From NCBI GenBank assembly GCA_011503125.2, contig WWBZ02000017.1:1-64000 (forward strand): a stretch of DNA of 64,000 nt. The letters run 5' to 3'. This DNA comes from Botryosphaeria dothidea (Eukaryota; Ascomycota; Dothideomycetes; Botryosphaeriales; Botryosphaeriaceae). The position numbers were made by a program, and so were the translations under genes. Below are positions 31,001 through 42,500 of this stretch, one piece after another (within the stretch, counting starts at the first letter, position 1; the number at the start of each line of letters is the position of its first letter). The notes under the pieces are model-generated. The model saw only the letters and a list, made by a program, of their open reading frames with translations. It did not search any database and had not been told where the DNA came from.

Positions 31001-31862
31001 GCGGCAAGATTCGCCTCCCGGGTTGCGATAGTCTCTAGTCCTAGAATATCGGGGTAATCCATAGCTTCTCCGGTCCCGTCCAGGTATTCCTAAAGGCCAA
31101 TATGGCTTAAGTAAAGCTATGCATGTTTATCCCGAGCCTGCCTATAACAATGCTCGTAGCATCCCCGATGCTAAATTAGTTAGTCTACTAATCGACCTGT
31201 AAGTCGGCTAACATCCTCCGCCTTATCCTTTAGATGTATACTAGCCGCGGCTGCGCTCCCCTCTTTACTTATGCTAGTACTTATCCCTTCTTCAACTATA
31301 GTAGTATTTCCCTACGATGTTTCCTCCAGCTCTCTAGCACCTACGAGCGTCTCGCTATCGAATATAGACGTGGACGGGCTAGATACTGCTATCGATGGCT
31401 CTAAGGCAACTGGAGATGTAGTAGGAGCTATCTAATTAGCAAGATAAGCCTGTATAAGAGCTGGTCCGTTCGTAGTAGTTGGTGGGAACGCCGTGCGCGA
31501 GATACGTAAATCAACAGAGTCTGAGGCGTCACTAAGTTCCATCGATTCAGGACCTAGTAACGGACTACCTAAGGGGCTTATAGGTGGCAAGAACTCTCCG
31601 ATTTCGTCTGTGCTGGTGGACCTAAATTTAACGGGACGAGTTTGTACTGTCGATGCTAAATCCCTAGTTAACCCGTCTAAAGCTGGTAAGAATAATATAG
31701 CTTGGGCTTGGTCTATAAGGTAGTATTGATTAAACAGAGCCTCTCGCTCTATCGCTGAGGCGGTCTTTCTCTATACGCGTCTCCTCTTCGCGTCTACCTC
31801 TTTCTTCTTATCCTTTAAAGTATATTTAGACGGTCGACCACGCCTTTTGGTAGAAATAGATA
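28060..31862 (-). pseudogene. RIP-decayed gene of a large uncharacterised fungal protein family, likely mobile
   Basis: One minus frame about 1250 codons long, broken by TAG/TAA. The N-terminus reads KRRGRPSKYTLKDKKK, with an AT-hook-like GRP core, then EALFNQYYLIDQAQAILFLPALDG and a Ser/Pro-rich stretch. The central part contains LIHQLPHYSFGRLIGFND (30690-30640), MDQILLPAIY (30560) and LILINGKNLKTLTKDMT (30310-30270). The C-terminus is Lys/Arg-rich (KDLRRRRRKERSVDVDW, near 28140). I recognise these motifs from large hypothetical proteins that recur in ascomycete genomes but know no function or accepted name. RIP here implies the gene was repeated, so it may be the core of a transposon. The ATG is not identifiable. 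Confidence 0.6.
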
Positions 31863-32037
31863 ATATTTATAAATAGGATATCAATCGAGACAAACGGATC
31901 GGGTTGTAAGAAATAGCTAGATTCTTGGTCGCCCTGCTGAGAACTCTATTAAAGGGGGGTATTAAAGTAAATCCAAAGTATAGACAAGGTTGTAGTAGAG
32001 TACTCCGTTCCAAAAATAGCTTAGTTCTATCGCACAG
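31863..32037. other. Upstream region of the uncharacterised gene, nothing coding
   Basis: AT-rich and moderately RIPed. A G-run (AAAGGGGGGTATT) lies near 31952-31964. No ORF or known element is visible. Confidence 0.5.
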
Positions 32038-32165
32038 TTTAGAAAGGATTTAGTTTTATCGTCGAAAACCAAAAAGAGTTTAGTTTTATCGTCGAAAACC
32101 AAAAAGAGTTTAGTTTTGTCGTCGAAAATCAAAAGTAGTTTAGTTTTGTCAACGAAAATTAAAAT
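32016..32165. repeat. 30-bp direct repeats upstream of the uncharacterised gene
   Basis: Four tandem units of about 30 bp with core TTTAGTTTTRTCGTCGAAAA (32048-32075, 32076-32105, 32106-32135, 32136-32165). A fifth, degenerate copy begins near 32016. They lie ~150-300 bp upstream of the N-terminal coding end. Arrays like this can be subterminal transposase-binding sites or promoter elements; neither is shown here. Confidence 0.85.
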
Positions 32166-32367
32166 GGCATATTAAGCGAGCGCCGCCGCCCATCATCAAA
32201 AAAACACCTCCACTTTAACTCTATATAGCGCGATAATAAGAAGAGATATTAAGATTTTTATATTATAGTATAAAAGAAGAAGGCTTCAAATATATATATA
32301 TGGATTTAAAATATATTATTTCGGCGTTGCGCGCCCGAGGTCTTGTCGCTGTTTAGCTAATGGACTC
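32166..32367. other. Intergenic, AT-rich, no assignment
   Basis: Contains an ATATATATATGG run near 32291. No ORF or LTR end is recognised. The boundary with the Ty3-C copy is set where similarity to Ty3-C gag starts (GGGGAGGCTGGAGAAAAGG). Confidence 0.5.
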
Positions 32368-32556
32368 GGGGGAGGCTGGAGAAAAGGAGGCTGGGGTGGC
32401 CGGAATTGCCTCGGACCCCCCTGCCCCTGAGTCAGGACCTACCAGCCACCACACTAAGACAGGCCCCACGAAGAACCTCGGCCCTCTCGCCGAGTTTTCG
32501 GGTAATAGAGAAGAACTCGAGCCTTGGATTACCCAGGCTCAAGCCAAACTCGTCGT
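32368..32556 (+). pseudogene. Ty3-C copy 2 gag fragment 1
   Basis: Encodes the GEAGEKEAGVAGIASDPPAP...LAEFSGNREELEPW segment of Ty3-C Gag, open in this piece. Interrupted at TCGT (32553-32556) by a solo LTR. Confidence 0.88.
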
Positions 32557-32788
32557 TGTAAGGCAGCTTAAACCAAAAAGATGGTATTGCTATCAAGAAG
32601 AAATCTAAGTACAAAGAGAAAAAGAAGAGAAGGTGAAGGAGAGGTAGGTAGGTAGATATGTCTGGCCACCTTGGTGCTCTATGACTAAGCCGAAGGAATG
32701 ACGTTGTTCCGGTTCCTACCTGACCTGCGGAGCCGCTGGGTAGCCACCCGGCGGTCCGATCCTCTGTCTGTGCCTTAGGGGCCTGACA
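32557..32788 (+). repeat. Solo LTR, 232-bp family, copy 1
   Basis: Ends TGTAAGGCAGC...GGGGCCTGACA. A 4-bp target duplication TCGT (32553-32556 and 32789-32792) splits Ty3-C gag. A same-length relative is at 51198-51429. No internal element of this family is in the window. The TG...CA ends and short duplication favour a solo LTR over a MITE. Orientation is arbitrary. Confidence 0.75.
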
Positions 32789-33493
32789 TCGTGGACTACA
32801 CGAGTTGCACTAAAGCTACGAAGTTTTTTATGCTTCACAATCGGCTTAGGGGCGAAGCAGCTCGTCAGCTGCAGCCCTGGGTACAAGCCAGCACCAACAC
32901 GACTAGCATGACTGCTCAGTGCCTACTGGATCAGCTACGCCTATTATTTGGCGACCCCCATGTGCAAGAGAAGGCCTAACGTAAGCTGCATAAGCTACGC
33001 CAAACTAATAAGCCTTTTATGGAGTACTTCACCGAATTCCGCAAACTCGTACTAGAGGCGGGAGGCACCAACTAGCCGGACGAGATCCTTAAGGCCTACC
33101 TAGAAGCAGGGCTTAGCCAGGAGCTCCAGCGAAGTATGATCGGCCTTAGGAATACTAGCCAGTCTTTCGAGGACTACTACACGGAGTTGAAACGTATTAG
33201 TGACTAACTGGAAGCGTTCAACCTACGCAATACGGGCAAGAAGCCCTAGCAGGGCTGGCAACAAGACTGGTGGCGTGGTCAGAATAAAGTTGGCTTGGCA
33301 GGGTCCACTGGCAGGCAGCCAGGGTCCAAGCCGAAGCCGACCACGCCCTAGCAAGATAAAATGGAATAGGAACCTACAGGGCCTGCAAAGGCCGTCCAGG
33401 GACGCCGCGTTAAGTGGGTAGACGAACAAGAGATGCAGAAACGCAAGGATAAGGGTCGTTGTCTACGCTGCGGCGACTCTAGGCACAGGGTTA
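32789..33493 (+). pseudogene. Ty3-C copy 2 gag fragment 2
   Basis: Continues Gag (DYTSCTKATKFFMLHNRLRG...) through the capsid region to the zinc knuckle CLRCGDSRHRV. LINE-A interrupts the knuckle after AGGCACAGGGTTA (33481-33493). Several RIP-type stops. Confidence 0.88.
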
Positions 33494-33793
33494 GGACAAC
33501 GCTTCTTTCAACGAAATCGACCTCGAGGAAAAGCGCCAAGACCGGTACCGCTCGAAAGCTCTCAATTCCCCTAGCCAGACCCTCGAATCTTAGCCTCGCA
33601 GCTACACGCGCTGCTGTGTAGTCGCGTGGAAAAGAGACGTTCAGGGGCTCTAGAATCCAACGCGAACCTCGCATACCTACCCTAACCTCAAACTACTCCC
33701 GATTCCTCCCAAATTTCATCCTAAGCTTCTTTGGCATATAAAGAAACCCTAGATAGAGTTGCATAGGGATACCCTCAAGGGAACACCCGCTAG

Positions 33794-35237
33794 CCCTATT
33801 ACAGCCCCTTCTGCCCCGACTTCCGCAGAATTTTCAGGGTCCGCCAAGCCCCGCTAAACCTTATTTCGACCACGAGAACCTACCCAGCGATATGCTCCTA
33901 GACCCCCTAGGCAGCCCACCGCCTAATAGGGTAATCCTAGGCTCCCCTATTATAAGCCCCTCAGCCCCACCAACGGAATACGGAACCCCTCAACCAGATT
34001 AGACTAAAATTCAGATAGAAGACGCCCAAGAGACTTATACCTAGACCACTACCCCTAAAGCCCAGGGCTAGAAGCGGACAATTAACCTAACTAGCCTCTT
34101 CCCCCCTCCGGTCTTTAGGTACCAGGCACGTACCCGGTTTACCCCTGCGAAGACATTCCGTTCCTCGAGCGAGGCCCTTAAAGCTACTCTTAACTACCTA
34201 ATTAAAGCGGCGGATCTCGAAGATAGTAGGGAAAAAAGCTCGGAAATCCTCGACCTTACAAATATCTTCCGCGAATATATAGAAAAAGGTACACTAAACC
34301 GGTCAAAGTCTATCCTAGCTACCTAAATCCGCTTAATGGAGAATATAATAAGAGTACTGGCCAACCGGGCTAGAGAACTAGCTAAAACACCCCAAGGCCA
34401 TCTAGCTCCTCAGGCCTCCCAAGCTCCTCAGCCTCCCCAAGCTCCCCAGCCCCCCTCATCTCGTCAAAACCCCCAAACCACTTAGGCCTCCCAAGCCCGT
34501 AACCCCTCCTACGCGGAAGCAGTTAAGCAAGGAGAATGGTAAACAATCCCCCTAACGAAAAGGACTAGGCCGGCCCCAAAGCCCGCCCCGATTAGGGAAA
34601 GACAGGTCGTCCTAAAGCCTCAGAACGAGATCTCTATACACCTACTCCACCTCCGCAACGTAATAAACGAAGCCTTTAAAGCCGAAATCAAATTAAATAA
34701 CCTAGTTATCTCAACCGTCTCGATATTAGGGAAGAAAAACGTAGTCCTTACGTGCACAGAAGCCTATATAGTAGACTTTTTAGCTAAGAACTCTGCTATT
34801 ATCTCAAAGATTACCCCTTTCCATAATCTCGAGATTAATAGGCCCTAGTATAAGGTAGCCGTACACGGCGTTCCTACAAATATCCTCCAGGACCACACGG
34901 ATAAGGAATTCTCCTCCCTTATCAAAGAAGACGCTAAGGCCTTTAACTAAGGCCTTAATATAATCGGAGAGCCATACTAGCTAACCCCTAAATCCCGAAG
35001 GGAAGCCTAATAGGCTAGCTTAATCTATATAGCCTTCTCTACTAAAGAGGAGGCTAAAAGAGCAATTAATAAGAGACTCTCCTTACTAGGAGTCTCCTGT
35101 AAAGCCGAAAAATATAGGGAACTAAAACACCCGACCTACCCAAAGCGGAATTAGACTCTATATCTATGGGATACATTAGAGTACTATAAGCCAACGTCGC
35201 TCGTAAAAGCCCGGCCACCGAAGGGCTATTACAGCTA
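33794..35237 (+). pseudogene. LINE-A ORF1 relic (RNA-binding protein)
   Basis: The frame contains a Pro/Ser/Gln-rich N-terminal part (PQASQAPQPPQAPQPP), then YAEAVKQGEW, and a conserved block with ISIHLLHLRNVINEAFKAEI and YKVAVHGVPTNIL, like the ORF1 proteins of fungal LINEs that bind element RNA. A C-terminal zinc knuckle is not visible before the end, so ORF1 looks shortened or mutated. Internal TAG/TAA codons are RIP-type. Both ends are approximate; it overlaps the ORF2 start. Confidence 0.65.
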
Positions 35238-35926
35238 GTAATAGAGCTTAAAATAGATATTATTCTTATCCAAGAACCGTTTATTATTAGCTCCTCTAAT
35301 CCCCAAGAAGTACGGTCTATTAACCACCCCTCTTTCGTCCAAACTCTCCCGGTTTTCTCTCCTAGTTTAAGGCCCCGTGTTCTAGCTTATATCTCCCGCT
35401 TTATACGTGGGGTAAAAGTAAATAGGGCCGCCCTTTTTGCTAGCGAAGATAGCATGGTATTAGAGGTTTAACAACCAAATTATCCATCCTTCCGGATAAT
35501 AAACCTCTATAACTAGGCTATCTAAAGACAAGAAGGATCTCCTAAGATATTAGAAAGAGTTCTAGAATACTTAAATATTCTTAAACCCTCTATAATCCTC
35601 GGGGACTTCAACGAACACCACCTATAGTGGGACCCTCTTGCCCGACCAACACAAGGAGCCCCTAGGCTAGTTAAATAGATAGAATCTAATAACCTAGAGC
35701 TACTAAATACGGTAGGAGAAGCTACCTTCTTTAAACCAGATTTAGTACGCCCTACGGTCCTTGATCTAACCCTATCAACTTAAAATTTATCTAATAGAAT
35801 AAAGAACTAGCAAATCCTCGATAACTTCGGCTTAGATTACCGGCCGATATTCTTTAAGATAGAAACTAGAGGCCCTATATCAGATTCCCCTACTACTACG
35901 GCCCGATTTAATACTACGAAAGTATA

Positions 35927-36405
35927 TGTTACGGCGCAGCCTCTATAGGTTGAGGAAGTTAGGGATCAGCCCCGCCGGAACAACAGAAGTCGGGGTCATA
36001 AAGATCCGAGGTCACGTGACCTCGCGCTCAACTAGACCCACCCGCTTAGATTGCCAAGGCTGCCTGAGCGGACCCCACCTACTAAGCTATCCTGCTCAAT
36101 TACAACAGCTCGCTCAGAAGACTACGCGCCATTGAGCGCAACCCGCCTATTGAGCACATAGATTGTATAGAACTCTCCTACGTATATAAACCACGCTCTC
36201 TAGATAGCTTTGACCTTCGTGGTCAACTTCAATAACAATTCAGCACCAATTATTAGTAACAAGGCCTTCGCACGCAGTGCTCAGTCTTCAGTCGTCTACT
36301 CGTTCCTCACGTACCTCCTCTTGTACCCACTCAAGGAAAACCCCTCGACAGGTTTTCTCCCTCTTTGGTGTTTGGATCCTTAGAGGTAGAGGCCCGCTCG
36401 TTACA
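35927..36405 (+). repeat. Solo LTR of Ty3 family A in LINE-A
   Basis: 479 bp, TGTTACGGCGCAGCC...CCCGCTCGTTACA, the reverse complement of the 6272-6749 LTR with a few differences. Flanks are GTATA (35922-35926) and GTAGA (36406-36410), a target duplication with one mismatch. It left the LINE ORF2 endonuclease region split. Confidence 0.9.
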
Positions 36406-37865
36406 GTAGACTGGAAAAGATTCTCCCTAATTTTCTAAGAGAAAGTTAAAGAAAAGCTTCCTAACATGCTAGCAATAGCCCGGAACCTAGAACCTTCCTC
36501 CTCTCTCTCGAAAAAGATAGTAGCTGCCAAACTACTTAAGATACTAGCGCTAGATAATCTAGGAGACACGCTAACTGAAGCTATCTCCCACGCTGCGAGT
36601 CTTACTATTCCTCGTCTTAAACTAGGACTAAAGTCGAAATCGTGGTAGAACGAGGAGCTATCTACTAAAAGGCAAGAGCTAAAACGAAAGGCTCGTCTTC
36701 TCTCCTTCCCCTCTACGTAGGAAGAAAAGTAAGAATACCTAGAAACCCGGAAAACCTTCGTTAACGCGATTAAGCAAGCTAAACGCCAGCACTAGAATCA
36801 ATTTCTCTCGTCAAACTCCCCTTAAGATATATATAAAGCTATGTCATATACGAAGCCTCGATCCTACGATTAAATTCCCCCTATAAAAGGGAAAGATAGC
36901 TAAGTTAAGACTAGCTTTAAGGGACAGTGCTCTGCCCTAAGGGAGGGCCTTTTTCCTATACCTCCCTCGGCCCCTCCGTATAACTAGGATAGCTACTCCC
37001 CCTCCGAGAACTGGGATTGGCCTATCCTTAGCCATACGGAACTAGAAAAAGCATGCTCAAACTAAATAAAAGGCACGACCCTAGGGCCAGATGCTATAAC
37101 ACAAGAGATAATTACTTATACGTTTTAAGCCGCCCCCGACGCCTTCTATTAGGTATATAGCCTACTTTTTACCTACGGATACCATCCGTTACGCTAGAGA
37201 TAGGCTACCGGTATAATTCTAAAGAAGCCGAATAAACCCGATAAGTCCGCCCCAAAGGCTTATAGGGTAATTTTACTTCTAAATTGCCTAGGAAAAACTC
37301 TTGAACGAATACTTGCAAAAAGGCTAGGCTTCTTAGCAGAAACGACCTCTCTTCTAGACCCCTCCCAAATCGGAGGAAGGCTAAAGAAATCTGCTATCGA
37401 TGCCGCCCTATTATTAACGAATATTACTAAAAAAGACCGCCGTAAAAAGCGTAAAACGTCGGCCCTATTCCTTGATATAAAAGGAGCCTTTGACCACGTC
37501 GCCTAAGAATAACTACTAGCCACAATAGCAAGAATAGGCCTACTAATTAACCTACTCGCGTAGGTTAGGTCGTTTCTTAATCTACGAGTACTACGCCTCG
37601 CCTTTAACGGAGAAAATAAGGAATTTAGTAGAATAGAGACCGGGATTCCTCAAGGAAGCCCAATCTCCCCTATACTATTCCTTATATATACCCGAGAGCT
37701 CTTTAAAATAAACAAAATCACCTACCTATCCTATATAGATGATATTAGTCTTATAGCTAGTTCTTCTAGTTATAAGCGTAATAAATATCTATTAGAGGAA
37801 GAGGTAAAACAGCTCTATAAGCGAGGCCAAGAGAACGGGGTAGAATTCGACCTTTTAAAGACCGA

Positions 37866-38237
37866 TGTCATAAACGTGGCTTGCTTAGACCCCTTACCTC
37901 TCGTTTACCTTCGTTGATTTAAAATCCAGATCTAGACTTACCTGCTTATAAATCAGGAAGCTAGTATTTTAGTTCGTTCTTTATATATATAAAGCTCGCC
38001 CGTCTGCTTTGTAGTTAGTTCTTTAGTCTAGCAATAAGTATTCCTCGCGTATAACTTGGTACGCCTTGAATTGGACCTTGCTTGCCTCCCTCGTCCCTCG
38101 TCCCTCGTCCCTCGTCTTTCGCACCTCATACCCTCGCCCTTTGAACTACACCCTTATACTTCGGCATTGCTTTACCCCTACTACCTTTACCGGCTTCGTT
38201 ATCTCGTCTCTCCGCCCTCTAAGGTCCGTTCATTATA
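37866..38237 (+). repeat. Ty3-B 5' LTR
   Basis: TGTCATAAACGTGG...GTTCATTATA (terminal CA RIPed to TA). TATATATATAAAG box near 37982-37994. Four tandem CCTCGTC(CCTCGTC) units near 38090-38117. Confidence 0.94.
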
Positions 38238-38250
38238 TTTTGCTAGACTC
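38238..38250 (+). other. Ty3-B primer-binding site, candidate self-priming
   Basis: TTGCTAGACT (38240-38249), directly after the LTR, is the exact reverse complement of AGTCTAGCAA (38025-38034) in the LTR. The latter lies ~40 nt after the TATA box, near the expected transcript start. Ten pairing bases fit Tf1-type self-priming. Confidence 0.7.
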
Positions 38251-38302
38251 TTATCTAGTAGGCCTAAAGCTCTCGTCCAAGCCTAAGACTATAGCCTTCG
38301 AA

Positions 38303-39508
38303 ATGGGAAACGACCCGCCTCCCGACCCTTGGGAGACGCTTTTCCAAATCCTCGATCAAGTCCCTGTCCCTGTCAATGCTCGTCCTACCTTCCCTGAAGA
38401 TATCCCGGTTTCCCTACGCGTTACCCTTAGCCAGGCGTACGCTAAAGGAAGATAATCCTGCCTAAGATCCGATATCGATTCACCAGTTATCCCTAAGAAT
38501 GCTACGAACGCCCAAGTTGCTTGCATCTTTCACTACTACGGTTTCGGCCAAGATAAAGCCTTCGCCCGACTCCAACTACTAGCCCCGAACCTCCCTACTA
38601 ACACTCCGGCTACTACGTCTATAGTATCTTCTTTAGAAACTCCTACCCCTCGTCCCCGCATCCCTAAGGTATCGGATCTAGAACCCTTTAAAGGAGAACG
38701 CACTCGGTTCCAGAACTTCGCCACGCAACTTCAACTCAAATTTGCCTCGGACCTATCTGCCTTTACAACGGATACAGCTAAGATTACCTACGCTAGTTCA
38801 TATCTTCGCGATGCGGCTTACACCTGGTTTGCCCCTTACGTCTCTACTTCGAACGGCTCTGTAGAATTCGACAACTATGAGTCCTTCTACTAAGCTCTTA
38901 AGGCCGCATTCGACGATCCTGACGCTTACGCAACGGCCGAACGATCCCTCCTCGCACTTAAACAAGACAAGTCCTGCTCGGCTTACTACTCACGGTTCCT
39001 CTCGCTTATCACGACCCTCGGTTGGAAAGAAAACGCAGTTAAGATCCACTACTTCCGCCTTGGCCTTAAGGAGAATCTTAAGGACCTTCTTGTTGGACGT
39101 TCTATGCCAATAGAATTCGGAAAATTCGCTGAAACCTGCATTGCGTTGGACAACCAACTCTATGCTCGAATAATTGAGAAAAAGATGCCCGTAACTCGTA
39201 TCCCTACCTCGACTCCTCTCTTTACACCAACTGCTCCCCAACCTTCGTCTCCCACGCCAACCTCGATTCCTCAAGGTGAACCTATAGAACTAGATGCCAC
39301 CGCTCGAAAGGCTTACCGGAAAGCTAATAACCTCTGCGCCTACTGTGGTAACCCTAACCATTGGGTTAAAGAGTGCCCTAAAGCTAAAGCTAAGGGGCTT
39401 AAACTTAACACGACTTCGCATACACCTACGTTACCAACTACCCCAAATCAACCGATAATACCTCCTACAGCGTCAGTCCTCTACGTGTCAAAAAACGTAG
39501 AAGGCTAG
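38303..39508 (+). pseudogene. Ty3-B Gag relic
   Basis: Starts MGNDPPPDPWETLFQILDQ. TAA at 38453-38455 and at least one later RIP-type stop interrupt it. The capsid core includes VSDLEPFKGERTRFQNFATQ and YYSRFLSLITTLGW. The CCHC zinc knuckle CAYCGNPNHWVKEC lies near 39335-39376. Same frame throughout, ending at 39508. Pol follows 26 nt later in another frame. Confidence 0.85.
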
Positions 39509-39533
39509 GTAGCCCCCGGCACCTACCTAGCCC

Positions 39534-42500
39534 TTGTCCGATCTCCACTTCGAATCAGTTTTCTATTCTTGCTTCCCTCGCGTCTTCAAATCTTGGAACA
39601 CTCTCGTTTTCATCTTTAGAACCCCGTACCCTACAGCCCCGTGCTATAGATCTTGGGAAACGTCCCTTTTTGTAGATGATGCCTTTATTACATCCCATTC
39701 GATCCCTACACGCCAAAAACCCCAAGCTGAATCCCTCGAACTCGCGGACGGATCCATCGCCGGACGGATTACCCACGAGGCCGACCTTCAACTTGATATT
39801 GATCAGCATCAAGAACTCGTTACCTTCCAAGTAACTAAGCTCGGTCAATACTCAATTATCCTAGGAAAACCCTGGCTAGAACGACATGATCCACACGTCC
39901 TATGGTCAAAAAACACGATTACCTTCGCCTCCCCTTTTTGCCAAGTAAATTGCTTACCTACTCGCCAACCCACAACTACGCTTTCCCCCTCGCCTCCTAA
40001 TTCGCCTTCGATCTCTTACGCTACTGTATCCTACGCCGCCCTTACTCGTTACGTCCAACGAGATAAGACTAGGATATACGCCGTATTAATTAAGGAGATC
40101 CAAGAACACCTTGATAACCTTAAGAAAACGGAATAACAAACCCCGGAACAAGAACTCGAAACCCTCCGCTCACGAATCCCCGCTCGATTCCACTATCTTC
40201 TTCCCTTCTTTACGAAGAAAGAGGCCGATAGGCTTCCCCCACATCGATATATTGATCATGAGATTTCATTAGAAGAGGGCAAGAAACCCCCATTCGGTCC
40301 TCTCTACTCAATGTCCGATTTAGAGCTTAAGGCTCTACGTAAATACCTTAATGAAAACCTTAAGAAAGGTTTCATTCGGCCCTCATCCTCATCCTCTGCG
40401 TCCCCTGTTCTCTTTGTTAAGAAGCCAGGTGGCGGCCTTCGTTTTTGCGTGGATTATCGCGAACTAAATGGTATTACGAAAAAGAACCGTTATCCACTCC
40501 CCTTAGTCAACGAGACTCTCCGTTAACTTCAGGGCTCTCGCATTTTTACTCGACTCGACCTTCGCGGTACTTATAACCTTATCCGGATCAAGGAAGGCTC
40601 CGAACACTTGACCGCCTTTAGGACTCGCTATGGCCTATACGAATACCTTGTTATGCCCTTTGGCCTTACGAATGCGCCTGCTACCTGCTAACAATTCGTT
40701 AACGATACGCTACGTGAATATCTTAACCGCTGGTGCGTCGTCTATCTGGATGATATCCTTATCTACTCGGAAACTGAGGAGGAGCACCACGAACACGTCC
40801 GATTAATCCTCGAAAAGCTTCGTGAAGCAGGCTTATACGTTAAAGGCGAAAAATGTGACTTCTATACGACTTCAACTACGTTCCTTGGCTTCGTTATCTC
40901 CCTAGACGGTATCTCTATGAACCCAGCTAAGGTAGCCGCCGTAAAAGACTGGGAGATTCCCCGCTCAGTTAAAGATCTTCAATCGTTCCTTGGCTTTATA
41001 AACTTTTACCGACGATTTATTAAAGGATACTCTCGAAAAGCTAGAGCCCTCTTTAGGCTCCTAGCTAAGAATATTCGTTTTACTTAGGGAAAAGAATAGG
41101 ATAAGGCATTTACTTATCTTAAGGAAGCCTTCTACTCTTACCCAATCCTCCGACACTTCAACCCCCAACTCGAAACTATCCTTGAAACCGACTCATCCGA
41201 CTTTGTTATCTCCGCAATTTTGTCCCAATAGGTAACCTACGAGGATGGCAGAAGAATCCTATATCCCATCGCCTACTACTCTCGGAAAATGACCCCCGCA
41301 GAGCAGAACTATGGTATTGGAGATAAGGAACTCTTAGCTATTGTGGAAGCCCTAAAGGAATACCGTTCCCTCGTTATTAACCTCTCCTCGCCACTCCTAG
41401 TTCTTACAGATCACTCGAATTTGACTAGCTTTGCCTCTAAGCAAATTCTAAACCGTCGGCAAGCACGCTAGGCAATTGAACTCTCAGAACTCGACTTTAA
41501 GATCGTCTACCGCCCAGGAACTAAGAATCAACGCGCGGATGCGTTAACAAGACGGTCAGGAGACCTCCCTGCTCGAGAGGGGCGCCTACCCCCTACTACG
41601 ATCCTTACCTCTGAAAAATTCGAAATTTCGACCCTTATTTCTACTCGACATTTGATCGCTAGGCTAGAACCGTCTCTGGCTAGTGATATTCGCTTAGCAC
41701 TCGATGAGGATACTCTTAGACAAGAGATCCTTACTTCACTCGATACCCACGCACTTCGACATCCTAAGGTAGATTTAGGCGCATGTTCTAAGGATAACGA
41801 TGGTCTATTACTAGTTAATGGACTTATCTATATTCCTGAAGATCTAAGCCTCCGCCAAAGGATTATTAGCTCTCGACACTCGCATCCGGCTGCTAGACAC
41901 CCAGGCCAAGCAGCAACATTTGAACTCGTTACTCGTGATTTCTGGTGGCCAGGTCTACGCCAGACAGTAGCTCGTTTTATACGAAACTGTGAGACCTGCC
42001 AAAGAATCAAACCCGCTCGACATACCCCCTATGGATATTTGAAACCCCTTGAAGTGCCACAACGCCGCTGGCAATCCGTTTCTCTTGATTTGATTACGGG
42101 ACTTCCAACGTCCAACTCGTTCGATGCTATACTAGTAGTCGTAGATCGACTAACTAAAATGGCTCACTTTATCCCTTGCCAAATAACCCTCGATTCGATA
42201 GAGCTTGCTAAGCTTTATCGAGACTACGTTTTTCGACTACATGGCTTACCCGACGACTTCGTATCTGACCGCGGCTCGATTTTTACCTCTGAATTTACTA
42301 GAACTCTTAGTAGATCCCTATCTATTAAGACTAACTTTAGTACGGCTTTTCACCCGCAAACCGACGGCCAGACAGAGCGTATTAACGCTATTCTCGAACA
42401 ATACCTGCGTGCCTACGTTTCGTATCAACAAGACGATTAGAACGACTTTCTCTCCCTTGCTGAATTCGCTTATAATAATACGATCTCGACCACGACTAAG

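Noticed and set aside
32048..32165. CRISPR array
   Set aside because: Units are directly tandem without variable spacers, and the organism is a eukaryote.
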